Shown here one piece after another: positions 26,177-47,148 of a DNA stretch of 64,000 nt. The stretch covers positions 434,001-498,000 of the forward strand of contig CM024170.1 in assembly GCA_013433145.1 (NCBI GenBank), in the 5' to 3' direction. A program made the position numbers and the translations under genes. Numbering within the stretch: position 1 is the stretch's first letter; each line of letters opens with the position of its first letter. A model generated the notes under the pieces. It was not told the DNA's origin. It did no database searches and worked only from the letters and a program-made list of their open reading frames with translations. This DNA is from Ascaris suum. Taxonomy: Eukaryota > Nematoda > Chromadorea > Rhabditida > Ascarididae.

Positions 26177-28036
26177 TGCTCAAATTTTACCCTATTCGTT
26201 GATCACACTTCCTGCGAAGTAAATAAATAAATAAAATGGCGATCTGCGATAAAACTGATATCTTTTTTGCCGCTCATATCCCCCGAACTATGTCCAGTTA
26301 CTCCAAAATGTTTCAATTTGTAAGCTTTCATTAAGCGTCTCTTGAGCGTATCTACCCACCAGAATGCACGTCATTGTTTTGAATTGTTGTGGCTCCAATC
26401 ACGATCTGCAGGAATGAAACATATTTTCATCTGCTAACATGAAAGCGTCTTTATGAATAGGAGACTTGATCTGATCGCTATTTCCAGCAATTCAACCCAC
26501 GTTACAACCGTAATCCCAGTGCCTTACAACTTGCGCTTTAAAAAATAGGGCAGATACATTTCAATCAGTCCTTAAATAAATCACGTACTTTTAGTTGCAC
26601 AGCAAGGTTAAGTGCTTCAATAGTGAGGAAGCTGGCAGAGAAATCTGAAGCTAAGTGAGGATGCTCCAGCAGAAATTTCTCCGATGACTCCAAATTGTTC
26701 AGGCGACCGAACTCCTTTAGGAGATCTCCGTTGTTCTTGAAGAACGCACACTGCAACTCCTTATTACCTCATCAGATTAATGAAAAAGTTGGAAAGTCCG
26801 CCGCAAAGGTATTCGGTAAACGGCTGCGCCATCAACACGAAAATCGAACGTGATCAAAGCCTGCTTGCAGGTCATCACAGCGGGCGAAGCGGCGATGTTT
26901 AAGATACTGACTGCTCACTCTACATTTCATCTTGGAGATGCCGCCTCTCTTCACTCTGCCTATTATCGCGACAATTCCCTGGGAAATTTTGACGCTGTCA
27001 TCAAAAAGAATTCTGGAAGATCTCAGCAGCTATCCCACTCTTTAGAAGACTACCTGAGAAAGCAATAGACCATTCACGCTGACCAGCATTTCTGTTCTAT
27101 GCTTGCATAAACACTCCCGGAGTAAACCCTTTTTAACATTTTTCCCGCCGTAATCTTTTGTCTGAAAATCAGTTTGTGTTCCCTCTATCTCTGTTGAACT
27201 GACTTCGAGGTGCTAATGTTCATTTATGACCAGGTTCAATAAGTGTAACTGCGTCATGCCATAGGTGCTGTCAAACTGACTACACTGAAACGCTTGACCA
27301 CACGTTTTTATTAAAACTTGTTTTTCGCGCTATCAGTAGGAAATCACTCCGACGAACTGAGGCCTCTCTCACTAGTAGAGGACTCACGGCTTAACTGCAA
27401 CTGCCCACAACATTCTCTGAAGAATCCCGCGTACTCACTGCTATTCCAACAGGAAAGATTTGTTACCTATTGCCACTGATGATGCATACAAGCGAATTGC
27501 CCGAGTATTTGTTTACCCTGGACCGTTGTTGTTTGCTTCTACGCTCGTCACGTTAAGTTATAAACATCGTGCCCAAGTATAGTAATCACTTATACATTGA
27601 ACGTGTATTCAGTTCGGTACTCTGGTGTTTCAGCAATGGTGTATCCCATCATATCACTTCTTATCTAGTTGCGACTTCCATTAACGAAAGCATTGAGCTT
27701 GGACGTCAAGGTTGATTACAGGCTGAACTTTGATGCAGCATATCTGCCATTGCAAGAAATGCTTTCTGTAGCGCCGAAACATTTCTTAACGCAGGATCAA
27801 AAACTTTTCCCTGAAGAGTGTAGTATAAGCTACATTACAGTAACAGTATAGTATATTACAAGTGCTGTATTTTAGACTCAGATGTGCGCAACCTATCAGG
27901 AAAATTGCATGGGTCATTTACTGGAAGTGCCTTTAGCAGCAGTTACTTCTCCAGGACAGGCTAGGCTGATAGGTTTGAGCTAAGGCTTTCGATGCCCTCA
28001 TAATCTGCCTGGTAAACCCGATTGTTGCATGAAGTA

Positions 28037-28322
28037 TAGGCCAAGTTTAAGCCTATGCCTAAGCTTAAGCCTAAGAATAAGGCCAAGTTTAAGCCTAAGC
28101 CCAAGTTTAAGCCTAAGCTAAGGCCAAGTTTAAGCCTAAGCCTAAGCTAAGGCCTTTAAGCCTAAGCTAAGCCAAGTAAGCCTAAGCTTAAGTAAGCCTA
28201 AGCAAGTAAGCCTAAGCCAAGGCCAAGCCTAAGCTAAGGCCAAGCCTAAGCTTAAGGCCAAGCCTAAGAAGAAGCCTAAGCTTAAGGCTAAGCAGAAGTA
28301 AGCCTAAGCTTAAGTTTAAGCT
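28037..28322 (-). repeat. Interstitial telomeric repeat array 3
   Basis: About 285 bp of GCCTAA-type hexamers and variants. The first ~60 bp are identical to the start of array 2; then it becomes irregular, with shortened words such as AAGTAAGCCTAAGC, and ends in TTAAGCTGCCC. It lacks the transposon and spacer S that follow arrays 1 and 2. Confidence 0.93.
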
Positions 28323-28382
28323 GCCCTTGCAAGCAGGGTGCATTGAAACTTGTAAAGACAGCGAACGCTTCATATCGTATTC

Positions 28383-29007
28383 TTTTTAGTTCAGTTTCAG
28401 CTGCCTTCACTTCCAAACCCTACTGCTGTCACCACAACTGCCTTGCCTGATGAGCATAAGCGCTTTCAGCTTCAAAGTGATATGTTTAAGAAGATCGGTC
28501 TCAGGGCTGTGTCTCTGAGCTAAAATCTTGCTGATACGCAAAATAAAAGGCACTACTTGTGGCATCTTTTTACTGGTTGTTTTTGATGGTAAAATAACTT
28601 GTGACTGTTCGTTCTGTAGGACGATTTAAAACGCAGACTTTACCCTTTCAGCATGAGAGGAATGCAACATGCTTCATTAAAAATCTGAGCGACAATAGTG
28701 GACTGACAACAGCCACAAAAAACACAACGGTCTGTGTATGCAAAAACTGGCATTCTTAGCACTTAACATCTTGAGATAGGCCTAAGCTTGTTTCTCGCTT
28801 CATCTTCTTGTTGGATGGCCTTTCAATTCGAACCTGAGATTCATTGTTGTCCCGTGATGAAAGTTAAGAAACGAATACTATCCAACGCTTTCACACCCAT
28901 TCACTGTTTCGTTTGCCTGCGTGTCCTGCTAGCAATTTATGCAACTTTTATTCACTCTGCCTGCCTGGAACGAGCTTGTAGATGCGATCAGCACTTGCCA
29001 TATGAAC
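28383..29007. repeat. Diverged dispersed repeat D, copy 1
   Basis: This stretch resembles 36727-37225 beyond copy A. Shared words in the same order include TTTAAGAAG-TCGGT, GTTGTTTTTGATG, TCATTAAA-ATCTGAGCGAC, ATGCAACTTT-TATTCACT and TGCCTGCCTGGAACGAG. Overall similarity is clearly lower than between the unit copies, so this is an older repeat family. No coding capacity is apparent. Confidence 0.65.
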
Positions 29008-29142
29008 TTAAAGATCAAATTGGTTGTTACAATCGGCCACACCCTAGACTGCATTCGATTCACTTGGTTTTATGCCCCACTTACGTGTCACTTTACCGTA
29101 TTCCTTTCCACATTTACAACTGTTTTGTGTTTCCGAGTGCAG

Positions 29143-29224
29143 CAATTCTACGCTCCCGTATCCGCTAATTGCGTATCCGAAGTCCGTACCGGAACAGCGG
29201 AAAGTGGAAAATATCCTCAAGGAG
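29143..29224 (+). other. Exon-like window in unit A, plus strand
   Basis: An open stretch between a GAGTGCAG acceptor and a GAG/GTGAAC donor reads NSTLPYPLIAYPK then SVPEQRKVENILKE. The phase does not join directly to the nested gene's first exon. Equivalent windows occur near 20623-20704 and 10471-10552. Composition looks coding, but a second frame is also open, so this is weak. Confidence 0.25.
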
Positions 29225-29823
29225 GTGAACGTATAGGCGCCGAAAATTCAGCAATAGGCGGTAGACCTTCTGTTGCACTTTAGTCTTGGAAAACTGCGAA
29301 CGTATTCTGTTATACTTCCGAATTTCATTGTGATAATGACATTCCATGGTATAAAAAATGCAAACACTTCTCGTCAGCAAATCGCTATCAGCATCTTATA
29401 GGAGCCCATACCTGAATGAGTAATTGACATAGAAACGCCGATGACACTTTAATTGTGATCGATTCACTTACAAAAAAACAAATTTTTAAGACTGTTGAAT
29501 AAGAATGTATGATAAAAGCTCAGTACCGGACTGGATGTTTCGCATAACGGAGTTTTCTCCATGAAATGCTTAGCAGAACGTAGATATATGAGACACAGGA
29601 TAGCACTAGCCAGACTTTTTGACAAGTTAGCAGATTGTTTTAAGCCACCCAACAAAATTCAACGGTAGAGTCATTTTCCACTGGCGTCATATTCGTGCGT
29701 CCTCGACGGCATGTTTTATATCCACGTTGCCATAGATTTTTCTCCCCAAATCTACGTCCGAAGGCCGAACTACAAAGCAGCAACGTTTGAGCCTCAAACA
29801 AGATGTGGGCAAGCATGACATAC

Positions 29824-38986
<9,163 letters not shown>

Positions 38987-39137
38987 TTTCACACCACTGG
39001 AATTAAATCAATATAACCTACGCAGAAAGAAAATGACTCTCATTTATCAAAAATGATGCAAACGTCGGATAAGATGGGGATGGTATTCACCCAAAAAGAA
39101 ACGAAGAAAACAAACAACTACCGCTGCCTGAGAGCAG
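38987..39137. promoter_or_regulatory. Putative shared divergent promoter, CDC37 and small gene
   Basis: Only 151 bp separate the CDC37 start from the start of an oppositely oriented gene. It contains an AATTCCAG on the minus strand 15 bases before the CDC37 ATG, which could be a trans-splice acceptor. No TATA-like box is assigned. Confidence 0.4.
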
Positions 39138-39961
39138 ATGACAGCCTTCGTAGACGAAGTCACAACCGCTGCTGAGCACGTCCCAACGATGAATGAATGT
39201 CACGTCGACCAAAAGCATCATCTAAATAAGATTTGCAAGTTAACTATATCCCACTTTGTCAGCCGATTTGTTAAAATGATCCGTATTTGCACTGACGGTC
39301 ATACCAAACTTGAACTTTTTGCGCATACGGTGCAGAACTACTGTTATTGAATTTATGTAAATTAAGCATTGTGCATACGACGCGATAAGTCGGTGATTCG
39401 TTACGACTGGATGGAACCAGATAGAATAGAGGAAAACACTCAAATGGCAAAGAATCCCTAAGGTTCAGGTAGTACACAAGTATGTTGCAATTCAGAAAAG
39501 AGAACTGGCAATAATGCTGAAATAGACTGGGCTTCGGATACATTCTCAGCTGCTGCTGTTCAGGTCAAGCGCGAAGAAATCCAATTGGATAAAACCTCAA
39601 GAAACATTTTTCCAATACCGCAAACATCGGCAACCGATTTCATGCATTGTTTATGCAGTGATGTCTTGAACCAAAGATCCACAATCAGGTGGCAAGGGAA
39701 ACAGGCCACGACCAAATTGTACGACTCATATGACTTCATTTATAATTAATCAGCTTTTTCCAACCTCCTGGAATGGAAAAGTGTAGGAAAAAGAACAAGG
39801 ATAACGAAGCACAAATTGGAAAGAATGTATCCGAACAAACGTCAGAAGATTGTCCAGAACACATCAGCCGTAAGGCTTTGTACGCAACAGCCGCAATCGT
39901 GCAAACACTACTTGACGAACCGTCGTTTGAAATGTGGATTGATGGATGCATAACGTACTGA
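39138..39961 (+). CDS. Small two-exon gene head-to-head with CDC37, unknown product
   Basis: Exon 1 at 39138-39238 begins MTAFVDEVTTAAEHVPTMNE and ends two bases into a codon at a GTTAAC donor. Exon 2 at 39754-39961 follows TATAATTAATCAG, starts one base into the codon and contains PPGMEKCRKKNKDNEAQ and RKALYATAAIVQTLLDEP, ending FEMWIDGCITY and a stop. The joined protein is about 102 residues: hydrophilic, with Lys-rich and Glu-rich patches and a mixed C-terminal helix. An alternative middle exon starting at 39564 (open in two frames) is possible. I recognise no family. Confidence 0.5.
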
Positions 39962-42274
39962 GAGAAAACAGATTCTGCGTTCCTGCGAACTGTTCAGAAC
40001 ATTGTTTGTGGCATAGCACTTTTGGTGAGCTTAAACTGAAGCCCATTTCGTTTACAGGGAAAAGGAAACTGCGAATATTCCCGGGAAAAGAAAGTCGGAA
40101 AAGCTGCCCACCATTACCTGCCTGAAATCAAAAGAAAGTCTGGAGTGCAGTATTGTACTGATCCCAGGTTGAAGATTTCTAACCTAGCGCAGTAATCTGG
40201 CTGGCAGGACTGCAATGTAGCTTACAAAAACAAATGCGAGTGAAGCTCGTATGGATAACCTCTGGCAAAAATAAACAAGACATCCTCAAAAAGCAAGTGC
40301 AAAAATCATGTAGGAGCAAAGTATTCCGGAATGCGTGGACAACAGGAATGGAGGCTTCTCGAGAATGCACATTATAGCATGGTGCGAAACACAGATAATG
40401 CAGTTTACAGTTTCAGACTATTCTCCCTGACATTGTGACATTGCAACTCTCCGTAGAGCTCTGCGCCGATTACACACCAACGTGCGGATCTGTAGCAGAA
40501 ATAAGATCACCTTAATCAGGAAACGTTCATGTTAGAAGTTGATATGAGCTTCGTAATATTTTTCGTTGTGAACCATGCAGATGCCGTAATGTCCAGTAGG
40601 TAGCGAATGGATCATGATCCTTTTGCAGAGGAACGAAGCAGATAAATTTCGAGGTCGCCAACAACGAGTGAGGTAAAATCCGAGTAATATCAGAAACATC
40701 GGTAATTTATCAGGCGAATAAACTGGGACCAAAGAAGCTCAGTTGTGGGGCTCAATACGACGTCCGTTAAGAGCACAGCGACTACCTCCCAGTTCTTTCT
40801 GACCCAATTTGGCAAAAACTCGATGTCATTTTTTTCAGGTTCTGAGTGGCATATCGTAGCAAACCCCGTTAAAAAGCTCGGCTTAGGCAGTATATGTCTC
40901 TCATGTTTGGACCTTTATATTCATAGACAAGAAAGAATAGTGAAATCAAGAAAAAAATGGCGACGTCGTGGAGCAACTGAGCACGAGGTCGAACTGCGCT
41001 GTTCAGAAGGCGTTGTGGTATAAAGTGATCTTATAACTCATTTCTGGCGATTAACCAGCTCACAATGAGAAAAACACATTGGGCGTCCATTGTACAAAGT
41101 TGCCATGCAAGTGATAAACAAGCGTCGCAGATCGCGGAGGCATGAACAAGAAGCGTAACGGTGAGCGAATTATATCAAGTGGCCACGAAACTGTGTTAGC
41201 TGTGCGCATAAGAAATAAGGATGGAATACTGACTAATATCAGCGAAGCCGCGTCAGTGAGTTGATAAAGACACTTGAGACGGAATCGGCACTAGTATCAA
41301 CAAAACCAACGTGGCTGTTGCAGCGTACAAGAAGGCCAATATATATACGCACGTAAAATTCTTGTGTACAAATATGTGTGTATGCAAGTGTGTAAAATGT
41401 GAAAAATGTGATTCTTTTAATAGCGTTCTTTATCACTAAATTAAGTAAAGAAATCAGCAAATGTCGGTGATGTGCAATAAGTGTTTCTGCAGAAGGCAGC
41501 GGATATGATCACCTCTAGTGCAGGGCTGTAGCATTGAAGCTGTCAGGGAGCGCACCTCACAGGGAGTTTGCGTTATGCCCTACATGCCTGATCATCGCTA
41601 ACGGCGTCCAAATGGTTGATTGTGCCATCTTGTATGGCACGTTTCCCAAAGTGTTCTGCCATTTGAGCGGGGCAGCACGAAATTGCAACTATGTAAACTG
41701 TGCTTGGATTTTTCGCATATTTAAAAGTCCATGATTCCCTGCAAAACCCATAGATCGAGTTAATCCACCCTCATGTCCACGGGAAACTAGAGAACAGCCC
41801 AAACGTCCTGCTACTCTCAGAACGTTTGCATTCCATGCTGTTTGGTATGTCGCACCGCTCGTCCTTACGGAGAAGTCGTTGGTACTGAAACTTTATTTTT
41901 CACGACAGATCTCGCCAGACCCAAAGCGTTCCCGTCCCAGCATCTTCTCGCGCATGGTTGAAACACACTAAACGATTAAACGTCCGATCACCTTTTCTAA
42001 TCCGCATGTTGTTTCTGCCATTCAGCTCTAACAGATGGAAATTCCATCACTAACAGCATCTTAGGGCACATCTTTTGATTCCTTATCGATTTGTCAGATT
42101 TGCATGTTTTCAATGTTGATCAATCGGACTTTCATAAACATCACAAAGAACAAAAGAAGAATAGAGAAGATACTGGGAAGAATAGAGAAGATACTGTCAG
42201 ATAATTAGGTTATCGTCAGGTTATCCAATTAGAGGGCTGCATCGGGCATCGATGTGCCGCTGGCAACGACATAC
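39962..42274. other. No supported gene
   Basis: Short frames occur on both strands, for example a minus-strand frame ending about 40532 (GHYGICMVHNEKYYEAHINF) and a 29-codon minus-strand frame near 41572-41664 beginning MAEHFGKRAIQDG. None has enough splice support to be called. A 21 bp unit (GAAGAATAGAGAAGATACTG plus one base) is tandemly duplicated at 42156-42197. Confidence 0.35.
42156..42197. repeat. Two-copy 21 bp tandem repeat
   Basis: The unit at 42156-42176 is repeated at 42177-42197 with one mismatch at its end. Confidence 0.85.
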
Positions 42275-42454
42275 CTCGATCCTCATTGCTCTAGGAAAAT
42301 AAGTGGGACAAGATGGTGGAGTCGTACGGAGGACGAGTTGCGATGACATCATTCGTGTGTCAAGTAGTTGGTACTGTTTGAAACAGCAACGATATGCCAA
42401 GTCGAGGAGCTTTTTTATATATGAATGCTTCTCAGTGTTCACTAATCTGTTCAT
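42275..42454 (-). CDS. Probable first or internal exon, unknown gene
   Basis: 60 codons from ATG 42454 to a strong GAG/GTATGT donor. The peptide contains YIKKLLDLAYRCCFKQYQLL, TRMMSSQLVLRTTPPSCPTY and FPRAMRIE. Composition and the donor argue for a real exon. The frame is open a further eight codons upstream, so the ATG may not be the true boundary. I recognise no family and could not connect it to other exons. Confidence 0.45.
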
Positions 42455-43451
42455 CGCATCAAACAAAAATGAATTCAATTAAGAAGCATTAGAATTTTAA
42501 GCACGATCTACGAAATGATTGCCTAATAAATTGGCCCAATATATCGTCCACTTCTGACAAAACTCCCAAAATGCCTTTTCCATCACGGCTCAAGAAATAA
42601 TTCACAACACGATCCCCTGCAACATTGTTTATTAGCGCATGCTTTATCAAAATATCAAGAAAGAATCAAGCCCCTTACTACCAGCGCTAGATGCTGGTAG
42701 ACATGGACAAGTTCAACTGGGTTTAAACCAAAGGTTCAACCCAAAAGCGAAAGCGATATTTTGCTTCAGTGCCTATTACGGAGGTCATTAGTTCCTCTAT
42801 TCAGCTCAGATCATTCAGTTCTACCGCTGCGTTAACAAGCTGCTAAACCTAAGTGTCAACCCGAACCTCTACATGATGGTTCTACAATCGTCACCATTAA
42901 CGACAATATTCCCATCCTCCCCTCTTCCTATTTTCCAGCACACTCTCATATTCAAGCACACACGTGACCGCATCATGTGTCATGCATTTCACTTCTTTCC
43001 TCCTACACTACGTTGATATCACTGCTGCTGAAGTTGATAAGCATAAACCTCTCCCTTTATCACCTCCAAGAACATACCCGGAACACAGTTATTAGGAAAA
43101 ACCAGAGAAGACCCCATCAATTTGCTCATGGAGAACAACCGTTTGGGAGGTCTGGCGAAAACAGTCTGAGCGACTTTCTACTCAAGCCTACCCACTGTTA
43201 TGAAAGCCTTTGTGAAAGTTCATTTATCCATAATATACTCAACCGTTGCATGTACTTTTCAGAACTGTCCCGAGAACGCGGTGAAGGGTACATTTGTTTA
43301 CTATAGCCCAAGTCCCAACCCTACAGCTACCCAAAGTATGCACCACCATACATCGAGGATGGCCTAGTTAAAGCGCCTCGTTACAAACAAAAAAAAACTT
43401 TCAGACGCCAAAAGTGACATGAAATTCGTACCAGTTAGTGACTGTATGCTT
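42455..43451. other. No supported gene
   Basis: AT-rich sequence. A 109-codon plus-strand frame at 42977-43306 has no start or splice context that convinces me. Confidence 0.4.
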
Positions 43452-43568
43452 CTACACTTGTACTGCCATCATGCGCCCATTTTGGTACTGTGGAAGCGTC
43501 TCCCAGTCATATGTCTCCTCAAATGCGACTGATTTCTCCTTCATGATTTCGTGCAGATATACATATAA
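43452..43568 (-). CDS. Probable terminal exon, unknown gene
   Basis: Opens after ATCGTTTCAG and runs 38 codons to a stop: LYVYLHEIMKEKSVAFEETY then DWETLPQYQNGRMMAVQV. The acidic and aromatic composition is coding-like and the acceptor is strong. Upstream exons would lie to the right, but none could be linked. It might be the 3' end of the gene called at 47.1-48.6 kb or a separate gene. Confidence 0.45.
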   Translation of the reverse strand, partial: LYVYLHEIMKEKSVAFEETYDWETLPQYQNGRMMAVQV

Positions 43569-46500
43569 CTGAAACGATACCCCATACTGAAATAAGAACC
43601 TTATCCTGTTAGGAATATTTAAGCAAAACATGCTTCAATTCAAAATTCGACGATTCGCAACGATCAACTCTCAGATTTGCAGAGCCAAACAAACTGACAT
43701 CGACGTAGTGGAAAGAAGTCTTTGAAGTGACCGTTTTACAAGGGAATTTCGGGACGCATATCACGGAATCTAGCGTTACAGCACAATCAATGAAATGTCA
43801 GGGGGACTGCATCCGAAATGCTAAAACTTTGGAGGAGGTGCAACATCTCTTTCGCATCCTTCCATCGTCACTCAGTGCGCTACGCACTTAGTTACACGTT
43901 ACATACAAAGTATTTGGCAACGCTGTTACTTCATCATTGCGCACTTTTGTCGTTACTGCATGAATAAGGTAGCAATATTGTTCCATCCTGGGCAATTTAA
44001 TACTCGATCCTGCGCTTATCACACAATAATTGGATCAGACCACAGATGAGAAAATCTTGTCGATAAAATGACAGATTTCGTAACTGTCTCATGACCTTTC
44101 GAGTAATCCGATAGTACGATGGCCTGACACCGCGCCGGTCAGGTGAATTGGTCCCGATATATATAACACTAAGTATTCCACTTGATTACATGAGGCATAT
44201 TATATTTGTGTCTTCTTATTGTTTATTATTATTATTCGTTATATTCTTTACTTAAATTTTTTATTCGACTGATACAGTATTACTACACGTTTTTCACCTG
44301 AAATCATTCATTTAGAACCTTTGGTTCATATCGGACTTCAATACATGTTTTCAATCGATATTTGTCAAAGTCGATATATGCAAGCAGTAATCAGTGAATT
44401 GCAGCTGAACTCCTCTCATGCAAAGGAGAGAAGTAATGATCATGGGACAGAGCAAACTTTTTACCAATGCCTTGAGGCAAGGATCGGTGCGTACAAAAGG
44501 AGAGCATATTTGCTTACAAGGAAAGCATACCACTTGATTCCTAGCTGTCCGCGTGAGGTGTGGTCTTGGCGGGTGCCGGTTCGGACCTTAGTGGTTCGCA
44601 GCTCAATCTCGAAAGGGCTCTGTGGGTACACGGTGCTGGTTGGTGCGGAGGTGACACTACCCGTGCCAAGGCTCTGCAGGACTGACGACCCTCCCCTCCT
44701 CTTCCCATTCTCTACCGTTGTGTTATCCCCTCTGCCATTACTACTGCTGGTTTTTTAAGCATTTATAAAAAACATGCTCCTCTCTTGTTGCCAGGTTATA
44801 CAGCATCTGATGGAGCCTAAAAGAGAAGAGATTTGCGGATTCTTCAAGCAGAGGGCAAAGAAAACTGGACCAGAAACCCTTACATATGAAGTACGAATAA
44901 CAATAGACCTTCTTCAAGTTATTCGGTAAACAAATGAGAAGAATTCCGTCATACGAAACGTTGCTAAAGATATTCGGTGTTCGTAATAAAAATAAGTAAT
45001 TTCGAAAGTTGAAGATTGATTATAGCGTATCAGAGATTAGTTACATATAGTAGCATTATGCGAGTAATTAGCGTAAATGTAGCCATCCATGCGTGAAATC
45101 ATTAATGTATGAATAGGAAAGAGACATTAGATGTACAAAGTCGAGAGTCTTGACACAAAAGGTAAAATAAGTGTATATCCGCTAGGTTGTTTATTCTCAA
45201 GAAAGCATTTCCTAGATGAAATATCACTGATATTTTTGATAATTAAGCATTGCAAAATACCGTATAGAGAATGAATGCTTTTTTGCATTGCATATTGAAA
45301 CGCTTTTATGCAATGCAATTAGTACAGCAAAGATGCAATATGTTGCTAAGGACTTAAAAAATAGCGTATTCTTGCTCAAAGCCAAATTTCTGAGAAAACA
45401 ACTTATAAAGTTAAGTTCGAAATTACAGTAGCCCCCAAACCCTCCCCCCAACAATAAACGATCTCCCTCTTTTCAGATTATAGGGAGTTTCAGCAAGAAA
45501 AGAAAAAAACAGCTCTTCTAAATTACTTTAAATTCTACTGCTCATACTCCCTTCCATGGTGGAAAAACTTCCATAGAGGAAGTTAAAATTTTTTAGCATT
45601 TGCATCTTCTATATAACTGATGATTAAATTCGGTGATTATACGGACGTTAAAAAAATGACATTTATTTATGAGTCGAGAAAATAGTGAGGGTTCTTAAAA
45701 CAGAACAATTTCCCCACTCAAAAATAATCGAAATTGCTCTTAATGATCTCTTCGATAAATAATTTCCAATAAAAAAATAAAATATTATATAACTTTTCAA
45801 AGTGGTCAGATAGTACCCCAAACAATATAATGTAAAATTCGTTAATATGTTGGGTTATGAAAAGTGATTCTTATGAAATAAATAAATACCATTTTAAAAA
45901 AGTGAAAAAATGGAATGAACGCAAAAGACCAATAGAAATACTTATGCAAGAGAATAAACTGCAATAAAATATTGCAACGATCATCTTATTTTCTTATGGA
46001 ATTTAACAGCAATATCTTCATTTTAATTCTTTAAGCAACTAAAAGCATTCTAAGAGAATCAATGTTCCTTATGAATAAAAAAAATACTCCCACGGAAACT
46101 ACAGAGTGATAGAAATCTTATCAAGTATAGGATAAAACTGATCACGATGAGCTTTCATTTCCCTTACTGATAAATTTAAGTCGACTGCACTTTGCATCAT
46201 TCATACTTGGGCTTCAGTAGCCTAATGGCATAGACTAATTTGATTCACTCACCTTGTAAAAACAATAGAGTAGTTAAGCAATGAGAACTTTGAAACAATC
46301 TCATATCCCAATATCTGTAAATTAATTTCACCACATGCACATATGAAAACTGGAAAGGAACTTCGTGCATCCTTTAATGGTAAAATGATAGCACTTTGAG
46401 GAAAAAAACTAACTTGATGCCGCATAGGTTGCACTCTACGATGAAATAATTTGAGAAGAAATTTTTGTTCATACGATTTTTACACCTTGTTTAGAACAAA

Positions 46501-46862
46501 GAGAAATTACTTAAAGTTAGACGCAAAAATTTCTAATTCTTTCGTAAAACTTCACAGCATGATGGAAGTACGAACATCTTACAACTAAATAACCAGTGAA
46601 AACAGTGAGGTTACACAGCAAAGAATTGCATACTCGACTATGAACGATGCATAAAAGAAAACGGTCAACTTCTGATTTCAGTGATCACAGTGTAGATTTA
46701 TGACTGTTGTAGAGCTTAGGTTATAGATCGAAACACATCAAACACTTCACGTTTAACAAAATTGTTGGATACTGCAGCCGAAGAGCCAATCCAAGATATC
46801 TGCTTGTGATCTAATAATACAGCACATCTAACATCAGATTTACTCGTGTAGTCGATTCTCGT
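43569..46862. other. No supported gene, AT-rich
   Basis: Mostly AT-rich non-coding sequence, very low in GC from about 44.9 to 46.7 kb. A GC-richer block at about 44540-44740 with words such as GTGCCGGTTCGGACC may be a dispersed repeat. The 145-codon frame across it (44321-44758) is not convincing. Confidence 0.4.
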
Positions 46863-47038
46863 TTATTTTTCTTCACACAATGTCACCGATCCACTTATGT
46901 GCTCTTGTGCCGCTCCGGGCGTTATCTGGGGCCCGTTTAATTCGAGCTTCTGCTCGTCTGTATGTTTTTGGCTCGCCTCGTATTTAGGGGTCATGATGCT
47001 CCCTCGTAAACCACTATATCGCTTTTGCTCTTGCATAG
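46863..47038 (-). CDS. Possible exon downstream of the FN3 exon
   Basis: After a GTCGATGCAG acceptor the frame reads MQEQKRYSGLRGSIMTPKYE and LELNGPQITPGAAQEH, ending CEEK and a stop. It joins in phase to the FN3 exon only if that exon is read in the frame that lacks the C-terminal half of the FN3 fold (see the RIM-binding protein entry). The opposite strand is also open here. Real but misassigned, or chance, are both possible. Confidence 0.3.
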
Positions 47039-47148
47039 CTGCATCGACAGACAGTTAATGGCTCCTGTCCTGTGACTACACTCGTCCTCTCATGCCGCCG
47101 CCGCCATTCACAACACATGATATAAACGGTATCCAAACCAACATAAAC

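Noticed and set aside
44540..44740. Possible tRNA-like GGTTCG motifs
   Set aside because: GGTTCG occurs twice, but no A box at the right spacing and no cloverleaf arms could be drawn.
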